A stretch of 64,000 nucleotides of DNA from Neurospora tetraspora (lineage: Eukaryota; Ascomycota; Sordariomycetes; Sordariales; Sordariaceae), in assembly GCF_033439725.1 (NCBI RefSeq), contig NW_026944384.1:1860001-1924000 (forward strand), written 5' to 3'. Of this stretch, positions 35,068 to 46,872 are shown in pieces. The position numbers and the translations under genes were made by a program. Every line of letters begins with the position of its first letter. Position 1 is the first letter of the stretch. Below the pieces are notes generated by a model, which saw only the letters and a list, made by a program, of their open reading frames with translations, was not told the DNA's origin and ran no database searches.

Positions 35068-37080
35068 ATGGCGGGCCAAATCACACAGGGCGCTCTGGAG
35101 TAGGTTTCTTCACGTGTGCTTCCATCCAGTATGACAGACTCTGACTTCTTGCTATAGCGCCATGTTCAATGATCCCGATCGCGCCCAACAACAATTTCCC
35201 GTCCCCATCCTTCAATGTCTTCAGATCAAGACCCTCGACTCCAAGAACGGAGGCGCGGGCGCCACTGAGAGGTTCCGCATCGTGCTGAGCGATCTCAAGA
35301 ACTACGTCCAGTGCATGATGGCCACACAAACAAACCATCTCGTCCATGATGGCCTCTTACAACGCGGCTGTATCGTGCGCTTGAAGCAGTACCAAGCTCA
35401 ATGCCTCAAGGGCAAAAGGTACGCCTGTCTCTCCCTCTACCAACCCGGGTCCCGCCATAATACTGACAATTTAAACCCAGCATCTTGATTGTCCTCGATC
35501 TCGAAGTTATCCAGTCCCTCGGCTGTCCCGAAAAGATGGGCGATCCGCAGCCTCTTGGCCCCCGGAGTGCAGAACCACAGCAGAACCCCAACCTTGGCAG
35601 CACCGGCTTCTACGGCGTCAAGAGCGAGCCAACCCAAGACACGAAACCGCAGTTTCCGCGCCAGATGCCCTCGCGTAATGCCAGCGGAGGTCATGGATCA
35701 AGCACGATATATCCTATCGAAGGTCTCTCGCCCTTTTCGCACAAATGGACCATCAAGGCCAGAGTCACCTCCAAGTCCGATATCAAGACCTGGCACAAGG
35801 CTAGCGGCGAGGGCAAGCTCTTCAGCGTCAACTTCCTTGACGAGAGTGGCGAGATTAGGGCAACTGGCTTCAATGACCAAGTCGACCAGTTCTACGATCT
35901 GCTACAGGAGGGTCAGGTTTACTACATTTCTACCCCTTGCAGGGTGCAACTCGCCAAGAAGCAATTCTCGAATCTTCCCAACGATTACGAGCTCACCTTT
36001 GAACGGGATACTGTGATCGAGAAGGCCGAAGACCAGACCTCTGTACCACAGGTACGGTTCAACTTTGTTAACATCCAGGAGCTCCAGGATGTCGAGAAAG
36101 ATGCTACTGTCGATGTGATTGGTGTTCTCAAAGAGGTCCAGGAGGTGACGCAAATCGTGTCCAAGACCACGCAGAAGCCTTACGACAAGCGCGAGCTGAC
36201 CCTTGTCGACAACACTGGATACTCTGTACGCTGTACCATCTGGGGCAAGACGGCCACGAACTTTGATGCTCAGCCCGAGTCCATTGTGGCCTTTAAGGGC
36301 ACAAAGGTCAGCGATTTCGGTGGGCGCAGCTTGTCCCTGCTCTCCTCTGGTACCATGGCCATTGATCCGGATATTCCAGAGGCTCACCACCTCAAGGGCT
36401 GGTATGATAGCAGCGGCAGAAACAACACCTTCGCCACACACAACAACATGCAGACCTTGGGTGGCGCGACCGGTCGCAAGGACGACACTAAGACCATCTC
36501 ACAAGTGAAGGAAGAAAACCTTGGCACAAACGAGGCGCCGGATTACTTCTCTCTCAAGGCAACTGTTGTATTCATCAAGCAGGATAACTTTGCCTATCCT
36601 GCTTGCCGGAGCGAAGGCTGTAACAGGAAGGTCACAGATATGGGTGATGGTACCTGGCGCTGCGAGAAGTGCCAGATCAACCACGACAGACCTCAGTACC
36701 GTTACATCATGAGCGTCAACGTCAACGACCACACAGGTCAACTTTGGCTTAGCTGCTTCGACGACACGGCGCGGATCATCATGGGCAAGTCGGCCGATGA
36801 ACTTATGGAGATTCGGGAGACCGACGAGACGCGGTTGGCCGCAGAGTTTGAGCAGGCCAACTGCCGCAAGTTGAACTTTAGGTGCAGGGCGAAGATGGAC
36901 ACATTCGGTGAACAACAGAGGTACGTATCGGACTTTCTCTTACGATTAGATGGACGTTACTGACACAGTGCTTCTTGCAGGGTTCGATACCAGGTCATGA
37001 GCGCGGCGCCGCTTGACTACAAGATGGAAGGAAACAAGCTTAACGAGCTTATCAATGCTTACAACCAAATGAGCATGTAG
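35068..37080 (+). CDS. rpa1: Replication protein A large subunit (RPA1/RFA1)
   Basis: Four exons, 35068-35099, 35158-35418, 35481-36920 and 36981-37080, give 610 aa; introns are 58, 62 and 60 bp. RPA1 is the main ssDNA-binding subunit of the RPA trimer in replication, repair and recombination. Residues 1-115 form the N-terminal OB fold (GALDAMF...PILQCLQIKTLD). A linker with a Pro-rich stretch follows, then OB folds A (from about 180, IEGLSPFSHKWTIKARV) and B (from about 300). The C-terminal OB fold C contains the zinc ribbon Cys473-x4-Cys478-x13-Cys492-x2-Cys495. The end (VRYQVMSAAPLDY) is the conserved trimer-interface region. Length matches the family (about 600-620). The very short first exon of 32 bp is supported by the frame and by the N-terminal match. 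Confidence 0.95.
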
Positions 37081-37938
37081 AGGGGTGGATGGGGAATGTT
37101 CCTATGTACGGGGGGAACAAGATGATGCATATGGTTAATGAACAAGTGTTTGTATGTTTGGGCATGTGGCTTCAAGGGTGAATGATATTAACAATATTGG
37201 CCTTTGAAGATGATTTTCAGTTACATGATGGACAGGGATGGTTAAAAGTTGTGATATGCCGATACCTGACAGAACTTTGATAGCGTGGCAGCAAGTTCGG
37301 CATGCTCGCAGACTTGAATTGATCTCTCAAGAGTAATCTTGGAGTTGTGACTGGGAGACCTTCTTGTGCAAGCTGCTATTTCCCACCCTTCCCAACGATA
37401 ACATGCCGCGACGATCAGGTACACACGCTTAACTAGAGGGATAGCTCAATAGCTGTTGGATCAGGGCCGTCCCTTGTAATTCTCACCTTTCGGGCTCAAT
37501 ATCGCAATCCCATTTCCTCCTCCGTTATCGGCCTTCTTCATCCTCTCGTATTCTCGAATTCTTCCATGCTTCAGCATTTTCACACAAGGAACCCATAACG
37601 TAGGCCATCCCGGTCATCTTTCGTCATTTTCCGTCCGGTTGTTTGAATAAGCACCCCCGGCTCCGGTCTCGGCGTGGGCTGGGATCCCGCACCTCCGCCG
37701 TCCAGGCCCGCCCCCGCTCCGTTCGGGGGTCCCCCGCTTTCGATGGAACGGGAAGCTGACACCGAATTCTAGAACCAAAGACTATCATACAGTCCTGTGA
37801 TCGAACCTGCGTCTTGTTTCATCCTTCCTTTCTCATCCGGTGTCCTTATATCGTCCATTCATTCACATTACCTTCTTCCACCACCACCACCATCAACAAC
37901 AAAGTCAACAAAACTGACAACCCCGAAACCCCCCCAAA
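37081..37938. other. Intergenic region, RPA1 to Sry1-like gene
   Basis: RPA1 3' UTR and the promoter of the next gene. A very GC-rich patch lies at about 37645-37745, then a C/A-rich leader before the ATG. Confidence 0.5.
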
Positions 37939-39629
37939 ATGGCCGACCCCAGCACCACCCCTCCCTTCACCCGCGCCTCCGTCCTAGCCGCTCACTCCCT
38001 CATAAAACCCTACATCCACGAGACGCCCGTTCTCACGAATACAACTCTCGACCAACTCGCTTCCACCCCTCGCACGCCCGAAGAGTTGAAAGGGACGGAA
38101 TGGGAGGCTACAGAAAGACCGGCGAACCCAAAGATTAGGTTCTGGTTCAAGTGCGAGAATTTCCAGCGGATTGGAGCTTTCAAGGCTAGGGGAGCGTTTC
38201 ATGCTGTTGAGAGGCTGAAGAAGACTGAGGGGCTGGAGGGGTTGAGGAAGGGCGGGGTGGTGACGCATAGTTCTGGTTTGTGAAATTTCGTGTTTTTCCT
38301 TTTTGGGGTGGGTTTTGGTGTGTGTGAGGTTGTGAGATGTCTGAGGTGTAAGCATGTGAGACGGGGTTGAGATGATGTGTGAGGATGTGTATGGGATGTG
38401 TGATGTGATATGTACAAGACGTAGTAGCTACGTGAAGAACTGACAAACCAAACTATATACTAACACATGGCAACTGAAAAGGTAACCACGCCCAAGCCCT
38501 CTCCCTCGCCGCCCGCGAGAACGGCATCCCGGCGTACATCGTTATGCCTACTATCTCTCCTCCGCCCAAGATCGCAGCGACAAAGGGGTACGGCGCCAAC
38601 ATAACCTTTAGCGGAAGCACGAGTACCGAGCGCGAGGCGGTTACTCAGGAGGTGATTGAGAAGACGGGTGCGAGGCTGGTGCCGCCTTATGATCGTGGGT
38701 CTTGATTTCTTTCCCTTCCCCCCCTTCCCCTCATCATTCCATAGTTTCTTTCTTCGGAGTCTGCTCAAAGTCTCTTGAGAATCGCTTTAAGCTTTCTTCA
38801 GAGTCTCTTCACCCTTCTCTTCACCCTTCTCTTCACCCTTCTCTTCACCCTTCTCTTCACCCTTCTCTTCACCCTTCTCTTCACCCTTCTCTTCACCCTC
38901 CTTTTCACCTCCCTCTTCACCCTCCTCTTCATCCTTCTCTTCACCCACTAACCTTCACCCTCCTTTTCACCTCCCTCTTCACCCTCCTCTTCATCCTTCT
39001 CTTCACCCACTAACCTTCACCCTCCTACAACAGACCCAGACATTATCCTAGGCCAAGGCACCGCCGCCCTAGAACTCCAATCGCAAGTCGCCGCCTCCCT
39101 ATCCACCTCCGGCAACACCAACCGTCGCCTCAACGCCGTCATAACCCCCTGCGGCGGCGGCGGTCTCCTCTCCGGCACCGCGCTCGCCTGTTCCGACCTC
39201 GACCCTTCCTCCGGTGGTCCAATCCTCGTCTTCGGCGCCGAACCCTCCTTCTCCGGCGCCGACGACGGGCGCAGGGGGTACTACTCGGGCCAACGGATCG
39301 AGAGTGTCAGTTCGCTGACCATCGCCGATGGGTTGCGGACTCCGCTGGGTGCGTATCCGTGGAGTATCATCTATGAGAGGAAGCTGGTGGCGGGGATGTA
39401 CAGTGTGGGCGAGGAGGAGATCAAGAAGGCGCTGAGGCTGGTGTATGAGAGGATGAAGGTTGTTGTTGAGCCGAGTGCTGTGGTGGGGTTGGCGGTGGCG
39501 TTGTTTAATGAGGAGTTTAGGAGTATGGTGGAGAGGGAAGGAGGGGAGGAGGGATGGGATTTGGGGGTTGTGTTTAGTGGGGGGAATGTTGAGTTGGCGG
39601 CGTTGGGGAGGTTGTTTGGTGAGGAGTGA
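37939..39629 (+). CDS. Sry1-type serine racemase / hydroxyaspartate or threonine dehydratase
   Basis: Three exons, 37939-38275, 38482-38694 and 39034-39629, 381 aa. Introns are 206 bp (GTTTGT, CTAAC branch, AAG acceptor) and 339 bp (GTGGGT, CAG); the second carries a minisatellite. It is a fold-type II PLP enzyme: [13 protein letters not shown] holds the PLP lysine (Lys82), SSGNHAQA spans the first splice, and CGGGGLLSG (Gly224-227) cradles the phosphate. The GAFK rather than GSFK version is that of the yeast Sry1 and serine-racemase branch. These enzymes dehydrate 3-hydroxyaspartate, serine or threonine, or racemise serine; substrate choice cannot be read. A roughly 25-residue insert ([19 protein letters not shown]) before the lysine makes it longer than yeast Sry1. 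There is no mitochondrial leader and no ACT domain, so it is not the biosynthetic threonine deaminase. Confidence 0.9.
38805..39030. repeat. Intronic minisatellite (12-bp unit) with 62-bp tandem duplication
   Basis: About eight copies of TTCTCTTCACCC are followed by two tandem 62-bp copies (starting 38897 and 38959), each ending with CCCACTAACC, a good fungal branch site. The whole array sits inside intron 2 of the Sry1-like gene and is pyrimidine-rich on the coding strand. Confidence 0.9.
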
Positions 39630-40070
39630 ATAGGGCGATTGAGAGAAGAGGTATATACTGTATAGAGAGAAACTAGGAGGTGAAGTCAGTGGCAGCTCGT
39701 CCGATATAAGATGCAGATCACCAAAGCATGGGCATAGACCAAGCAATTGAACAGAGAAAAAAGGAAAAGTTCATTGACCGACATGCCACCGGGCAGAGGC
39801 CCCCCATAAAGATAATTATATACAATCCGAACAAACTGAACCCAGAACAAACCAAATCGAAGAGACGTCGGAGAAAAGGCTTTTTAATATCCCCCATATT
39901 TCCCAGAGGTATCCCGTCCCGTTCCAGCGGCCGGCCAGTCATGATGCGGCCTGTGCAGCGTGTGTGTGTCTGTCATTTTTCAAACCTGCCCAACTACCGG
40001 AGTATCATTTGTGTATCCCTCGTGCAAGCAGAAATCACCACCCAACCAAAAAGCATTGAACGCCAGTTGT
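39630..40070. other. Convergent 3' region
   Basis: 441 bp between two stop codons facing each other; the 3' UTRs of the Sry1-like gene and ilv-2 probably overlap or abut here. Confidence 0.6.
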
Positions 40071-41706
40071 TTACTTCTGGTTCTCGGGACGGAGGGAGCT
40101 AGAAGAGAAATGTTAGTCAAGGGACTTTGTAGCAGAGGGGCAGATGAGGTCACATACCGAACGGCCTTGCCGGCGCGCCAGATCTCGAGGTTGCGGATCT
40201 CGTCGAGCTCAGCCTCGTAGCGCTCACGGTAATCAGGCTGGGAGTTGTACTCGAGAGAGCGCTTGGTCTCGTCGCCGTTCTTGACGGAGTCGTAGAGGTT
40301 GTTGAAGACGGGCTTGAGGGCGTCCTTGAACTTGGGGGTCCAGTCGATGGCACCACGGCGGGCGGTGGTGGAGCAGGCGTCGAACATCCAGTCCATGCCG
40401 TGGGCACCAATGAGGGGGTAGAGGGACTGGGTAGCCTCCTCAACGGTCTCGTTGAAGGCCTCGCTGGGGGAGTGGCCGCGCTCGCGGAGGACCTCGTACT
40501 GGGCGAGGAACATGCCGTGGATACCGCCCATCAGGCAGCCACGCTCACCGTAGAGGTCAGAGTAGACCTCCTTCTCGAAGGTGGTCTCGTAGAGGTAGCC
40601 GGAGCCGACGGCGACACCGAGAGCGACGGCCTTCTCCTTGGCCTTGCCAGTGACGTCCTGGTAGACAGCGAAAGAGGAGTTGATACCACGGCCCTCACGG
40701 AAGAGGGAGCGGACGGTACGGCCGGAGCCCTTGGGGGCGACGAGGATGACGTCAACGTCGGTGGGGACCTCGACCTTGGTGAGATCCTTGAAGACGGGGG
40801 AGAAACCGTGGGAGAAGTAGAGGGTCTGTTGAAGATGGTGGTTAGCTCGCGCCAAGAGACTCAAGGGCACCTTGGGTGTAAGCGTTGTTACTCACCTTGC
40901 CCTTGGTGATCTGGGGCTTGATGTGGGGCCAGGTCTCGGACTGGGCAGCATCGGAAAGGAGGTTCATGACGATGGTGCCGCGGGAGATGGCCTCATCGAC
41001 ATCGAAGAGGTTCTTGCCGGGAACCCAGCCATCCTGGATGGCATCCTCCCAGGACTTGCCGTTCTTGCGGACACCGACGATGACGTTGAGGCCGTTGTCA
41101 CGGAGGTTGAGGCCCTGGCCGTGACCCTGAGAGCCGTAGCCGATGAGAGCGAGGGTGTCGTTCTTGAAGTAGTCCTACAGAAATAAAAGGGTCAGTATGG
41201 TATTTCACGTGAGCAAGTTTGACCCGCTCACGCCACCGCCGTGCCCCGCCCAAACCTTGGGATGATCCATGGTTGGGGAAAGCTCATAGCTGAGCTATGA
41301 GGGGGCTGGGCTTGGAGCTATGGGCACATTTGTTTCTGAGGGCAGCTTGGTTGAAATTGTGTAATTGAGATGGCATGACTCACGAGGAGCTTCTCAGCGG
41401 GCCAGTCACCGCGCTCTGTATGTAGGGACAGCTCGTCAGTAAACAGTCATGTTGAGATTTCGGCCCAATGGCTGCCAATTGAGTGGATCTGGATATGGAC
41501 TCACCGTGAACTTCCTCCTTGTGGCCGGCAAAGTCCATGGTCTTGACACCGCGGACCTGCTGGCGGGCAGGGGCGGCAACGGCCTTGACGGCAACGGAGG
41601 CGCGGACAGCGTTGGCAGCAGCAACGAAGGTGCGGCGCTGGACGGCGGGAGTGGCCAATTGGCGGGCCAGGGGGCGGAGAGCCTTGGTGCAGTTGCGGGC
41701 GGCCAT
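40071..41706 (-). CDS. ilv-2: Ketol-acid reductoisomerase, mitochondrial (ilv-2)
   Basis: Five exons on the minus strand: 41706-41505, 41415-41384, 41174-40896, 40825-40158 and 40098-40071, giving 402 aa, the length I recall for N. crassa ilv-2. It converts acetolactate and acetohydroxybutyrate to dihydroxy acids with NADPH and Mg2+, the second common step of valine, isoleucine and leucine synthesis, in mitochondria. The basic, Ala-rich N-terminus (MAARNCTKALRPLARQL...RRTF) is a typical presequence. The Rossmann motif LALIGYGSQGHGQGL follows at about residue 86; VYSDLYGERGCLMGG carries metal-binding acidic residues of the knotted C-terminal domain. The protein ends AVRSLRPENQK, as in yeast Ilv5. 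A TGACTCA (CPC-1/Gcn4-type site) overlaps the intron-2 donor at 41376-41382 and another lies at 43237-43243, about 1.5 kb upstream; either might mediate cross-pathway control. Confidence 0.95.
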
Positions 41707-44381
41707 TGTGATGGATTGCTTGGGGGATGATGTGATGGATGGGGAGGGAAGGAAAGAAGGACGGGAGAGAAGAAGAGAAGCAAGAGGGGAAGAGATGGTT
41801 GGCTTTTGAGGAGATCCGGAGCTCAGGAGCGGCAGCTTAGTACGGAGCAGCTACGGAGGACCACGACCTTATTGATCCCAACCGTCTGACTGTCTGTGAC
41901 TGTCTGACGCTGCCGAGTAGTCACCGATATGCGGGTCCAAATTTTTAAATTTCCCTCCCGTTTGCCAGACTCGAGCAACGCGCACCGCAAAACAGACGCT
42001 CTGGTTGGTCCGCGACCCGTCCGTGGTTGGAGCTGGCTGCCATGCTGTCACCGAAGTCGGTCGCTGGCGAGAGCTGCCGAAGCTGTGGGTGGGGCCCCCT
42101 GTCCACAGCTTGGTCCATAGTGGACATCTTGGCGAGCTATGGCTGGGGCCTCGCTGGGGAACCAACCTGGGAAGCTCTGTCTCCAAAAGCGTGAAACCCG
42201 CTTTCGCTTCCCCTCTGCTGTTTCGCTGTGAGCCTGTGACTGGCCCGGGCCCCCAGCCGTGCCAGCCAAGCCCGGGCGCGCCAAGAGATTGCCAAGGCGA
42301 GGCCATTCCGACTCCATACCGGCCCAAAGCAGACGACGACACGGAGCACGCACGAGCCAGATGCTGGCGATGCTGGACCCTTTGCAAGCCAATTTCAAGG
42401 CGTTGCAATTGACGCCAAATGGTGACTCCGATGTCTTGGACTACCGGCCCTGGACCGACCAGATCCGCCCCTATTGTCCACGCCGTTGTCGCCCTACCCC
42501 CCGGTACGGAGCTCTGACAACAGCCTCGAGGGACGGCATTGCCAAAGCTCCATACGCACTGAATTCCGCACTTTGCTTTTGTCAAAGGTTCCGTATCCAC
42601 TCCCGTCATTCCGATTGTTGGCGTGTGTTTACTTGCCTCCGATGATGCCACCTTCGTCAATGTAAGGGAGTCTGTGAGAACAACCCGTTTCCTAGTTGCC
42701 ACGACGGGTCCCGTCCCCTCCTCAATGTCACCACAATTCGTCACAAGCAAGGAACCATCCACAAGCAAGCTGTGGGCTCTCCCAGCTCCAGAGGTTCTCA
42801 CAGCTCCATGAGAGCTCCGACCAGCGCCCCGAAAAGGAGACGAAGTCACCTTGAAAACTGGGGTTGAGCGGGTCCCTCTGCCTCTCCCAAACCGTGGCCC
42901 ACGATCCACGAATTATTGAATGGGTACACCCCTGTCACTTTCCAGTCTCCAGAATGTCACCTCACTGGTTGACCACACAGCTCCGAACCGGGCAACGTCC
43001 ATTGTTGTGTACATAGCTGCCATGCCACTGCGGCTTCGGCCCGCCTTCTCTGCAAACTGCATGGGGATGCCTTCATGTCATTTAGGTAATGTGTCTGGGG
43101 CTGGGGCGATGATGTGCTTGCTTGTTATTGTTACCTCCCACTTCCACTTCCACTTCCACTTCCGAATCCGATCAATAGTTTAGTTTTTGTGACTCCTGTT
43201 CTCGGTATTGTTGTTGTGATCCTTGATATTTAATGATGACTCACAAAAGAGGTGAGAGTAAGTCTGGAATCTGGATTTCAGGGGTAGTAGGACGGCATGT
43301 GAAATGGACCGATATTCGGAGGCTTTTTCGTGATTGTGTCTTTGGTTTGTGCTGAGTGGTTGGGGTAGGCAATGGTAAAGAGGGAAACCCTTTGTTTTTT
43401 TCACTGACATACTAACAACGACTGCGTTGTGTTGTGGTCAATATGTTTTGACAACGTCTTTTTCCATGCCACATGCTCTGTCAGAATGGAAAGGAACTTG
43501 CACCATGTTGCCAATGCCCCGTCGTCTGCAAAGTCGAATCATCCATGAGCAAGGTAACAATATGAAAGAAGGTGTCTATCATAAAGATGGGTATACGTGG
43601 TAAGTACGCCACTACATGAACCCCATGGAACAAAGGAAATCAAACAAAAACAAGGGAAAAGTACAGATGGGACGTCATAAGTGCATATTAACACCACTCC
43701 CTTGGCCATTGAAACTCGTTTCATGTCCATTCGTCATATAAAAAAACGCCGCTTTAATGAATCCGCTTCTAGCATTCCCCAGTCTTCTTCCCCCCTCCCC
43801 CTCCTTCGCTTCCACCAATGTAGGTACGTTCCAGTCCCTCGTCTTCCCGCCTACATTACATACCCGCCCGCAGAGAGCCTAGAACTTAGCTTAGGGAGCT
43901 TCCATGTTTGAGTAAGGTAGATCCGGGGAGTTCGGCGTGTCAGGTAGTAGCTCCCGCCCTGCGCCCCGTCCGTCGTCTGACCCCCTTCCCCCCTCCCCGC
44001 CCGCCCAACACTACCAGCCTTAAAACAGATAAGGAAACTGCCGGTGAACTGACTGACAGCGAGCGAGCGAGCGAGCGCCTGCCCATCCACCCACTGACAG
44101 AGCAGCACAGCAGTTCCACTCCCACAACTCCATTCTGCACGCCAAGCATAGCGCGTGTTCATCCCGATTCCCGGGCCATCCTGTACCATCCCCATGGGAC
44201 CTGGGGGCTGGGGCTATCTCACAGTTCGCTTAGATCTAAATAAGGCAGGCGCTGAGGCTGAAAACCAGGCGAGCTGAGACTTTTGAGGCTGAGAGGCTGA
44301 GGAAGAGGTGAACGCACGGGCCTAGTTCTTCTGATACTGATGTTTCTTTTGAGTCTTTTGGCTTGATTGGGTTCCCGATAC
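41707..44381. other. ilv-2 promoter region and ubc12 3' region
   Basis: 2.7 kb without a supported gene. A minus-strand frame of 346 codons (41869-42909) is open but has no ATG at its head and no recognisable domain. A CACTTC repeat lies at about 43138-43165 and a TGACTCA at 43237-43243. Confidence 0.5.
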
Positions 44382-45253
44382 CTACTGGGCAACCCGTTCA
44401 TACGTCTGACCCTTGACCGTACCGCCCGACATGGCCGCCCTGACGTTGCGCTTGAAGCCCTCCCTGTTGGACCTCAGGTCCTCGGCCGCCTCCTTGTTCA
44501 GCGGGTCGCTCGCGTTGGGCTCGAGGAAGAGGAACTGCAGGCCGACGATGACGGCGTTCAGGTTGAGCACGGGCTTCCAGTCCTCGCGCAGAATGTTGAG
44601 GCACACCTTGCCCTCCAGGTCGATGTTGGGGTGGTAGATCTTTTCGCGGCACTGCACCTTGGGCGGCTCGTGCGGGAAGTTGGGCGTGATGTTGAAGGTG
44701 AAGCTGAACTTGCCGCCCTTGTACATGCCCTCGTCCGGCTCGATGTAGAGGATGAAGTTGAGGATGTCGTCTGGGTCCGGGAACTCGGTCTTCATTGTGC
44801 TGCCTAGTGAAAGCTCGCTGAGATCTGTTTTTAGGCGTTACCGCCCCGTGAGGAGGGCAACATGGCGTTAGCTTGATGGTTCTTTCTCTATAGCTGTGGA
44901 CTAGGCGGAGCCAAAGACAGCTCAGCTCGAACGGACATGTTGAAGCAGGGACCGAGAATCGGCAGCCTCCGGCCAGGATTGCGATCGGATCGCCGTTACG
45001 TACCTTTCTGCACCCGCAACTGCGCCGCCGTAACCTTCTTTTTCTTCCCGCCACTTTCAGCTCCAGCCGCATTCTCGGCCTTCTGCTGCTCTTTCTTCTA
45101 CATAATTGATCAAGATCGTGTCAGCATCACAGTTTCGCGCGTCCCGTCTTAGGTCGTTTTGAGCATGATCACATCAGATCATGCGCGCCCTACTTGATGG
45201 GAGAAGGATCAAAGTATCGTGGTGTTCCGTACCATAGACCAAATCTTCAACAT
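44382..45253 (-). CDS. ubc12: NEDD8-conjugating enzyme UBC12
   Basis: Three exons on the minus strand, 45253-45233 (only 7 codons), 45097-45004 and 44824-44382, 185 aa. Introns are 135 bp (GTACGG...TAG) and 179 bp (GTACGT...CAG with a CTAAC site further upstream). The N-terminal MLKIWSMKKEQQKA is the UBC12-specific extension that docks to the NEDD8 E1, followed by a Lys-rich linker. The E2 core follows: [13 protein letters not shown], the HPNI motif, and active-site Cys113 in [10 protein letters not shown]. It takes NEDD8 from the Uba3/Ula1 E1 and passes it to cullins, activating SCF-type ligases. The family is about 183-190 aa, so this model is complete. The tiny first exon is supported by the conserved residues. 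Confidence 0.94.
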
Positions 45254-46872
45254 CTTGACGGTGGTGACCCTGCCGCGGATCCACGTATGTGTTTGCTTGC
45301 CGGATATGTATATGCGATGCGGGTGCCAACAGACTTCAAGTCTTCTAGGCGCCGAGGGACGGGGGGGACAAGGTCGTCGAGGGTTTCGGTTTGCGCTCGA
45401 GCGGGAAAGGTAGGGTTGGTTGAAAAGAGGACGGAGATGGAGATGATGTACGCGGTAGGTGTCAAACTACGGGTCTGCGAAGGTTGCAGGAGGTAGGAAA
45501 GGGATAGAGGTATTGGATGACGCCGAGGCCTGCGTTGCGTTGCGTGCGTGGGCGGTGTATTTAAGGTATTTCCGATCGATCAAGATGACGGACCGGTCGT
45601 GCGTAAGGTATATGTGTCAGGGGAAAGATCAAACAAGACAAGACAGGAAGTGTCAAACTAGACCAAAATGCTACCAACGACAAGAGAGGAACTGCAGTGA
45701 AGGCGGAAGCTTCAAAATGTGTCAGGCCGGAAGTTCTTGTTGACGCTCGATTTGTCAGGACAGTGGCAGGTGTGATGCGAAATCCAGATTCGCGATACGT
45801 GATATGATAAACCCAACTGATGGCGTTTAGACCTGGCACCTTGATGCGGGAGGGGCACGCGATAACAGAAAGGCAAAGCGCCGGCCGGCAGGCGCTTCCA
45901 GATTGGTCCGCCCGCCGCTATAATACTGTCCCGTCACGTCAACAACGTCGAGGTCTCTACAACATTCTTCAAGAAACCTTTTAACGAGCTGTCGAGGAGT
46001 GTACTTTTAAAATAGAAATCAGTAACTAAATCAGAGGTGTAAAACACATAGAAAAGATGTCAAATCCCCGGGTGCACAATCGGTAGTATTCGGTGATCTC
46101 ATCATTACAGTGGATTCCGTGGCCGCAACCCTCCGGTAACTTTAGCTGTTAGGTAAGGTGTATCATACCGTACAATACGTCCCGAAAGTTACACGCTCTA
46201 TCGCCGCTCCGGCAGCTCCGTCCAGGTCCCGTATCTTCCGTCTATCACTCCGGGACCCGCCTGATTATCCGGGATTTGGTATATTGGGTTTTACAGTAAG
46301 AACTATCAAATACTACATAGTGTTCACAAGTTCTATGATACTAAAATTCATAATCGGTCCGGACTTAACGAACGAAATAAGAAGAAAACGCCCTGACCTA
46401 ATGTCTTCTTAGACATTCCCTCCATCCCCGTAGCTCTCTTTACATCTCTTTCGACCTAGCTGCACAAAGACATTCCAAGGTCAAGATCAATACATGCTGG
46501 CTCGCTCCTGTCGACATCTTGGAAGATCGTAACCCAGAATTAAAACATTAACCTGTGTATGTCAAAGAGAGTGTGTCCCATTTTGTTCCATCTATAATTG
46601 TCACACCCAACCAACCAACGAACAAGCAAGTAGTTTACCCCAACAATGCGAAACACCACACAGCCTTTCATACCAGCATAAGAGAAGCCAGCATTTGATA
46701 CTACACATGTAATAAAAAGTAGGCTTTTTGGGACCGTTTCACGATACTACCCTACCATGACGCCTTGCCGCCGCCAAAAAGCAGCAAACCTCCTCCCTTC
46801 CTCCTTCCGTTTTGCGCTTTGTAAACATTGTATAAGCTCCAACAACAACCACGTGCTTTGGGTTTGCTTAGC
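45254..46872. other. Region between ubc12 promoter and chs-1 3' end
   Basis: Both flanking genes are on the minus strand, so this holds the ubc12 promoter and the chs-1 3' UTR. The part at about 46260-46400 is more AT-rich than its surroundings. No supported gene. Confidence 0.5.

Noticed and set aside
40400-40909. 169-codon frame antisense to ilv-2
   Set aside because: Shadow of the ilv-2 exon on the other strand, Gly/Glu/Val-rich as expected for such shadows.
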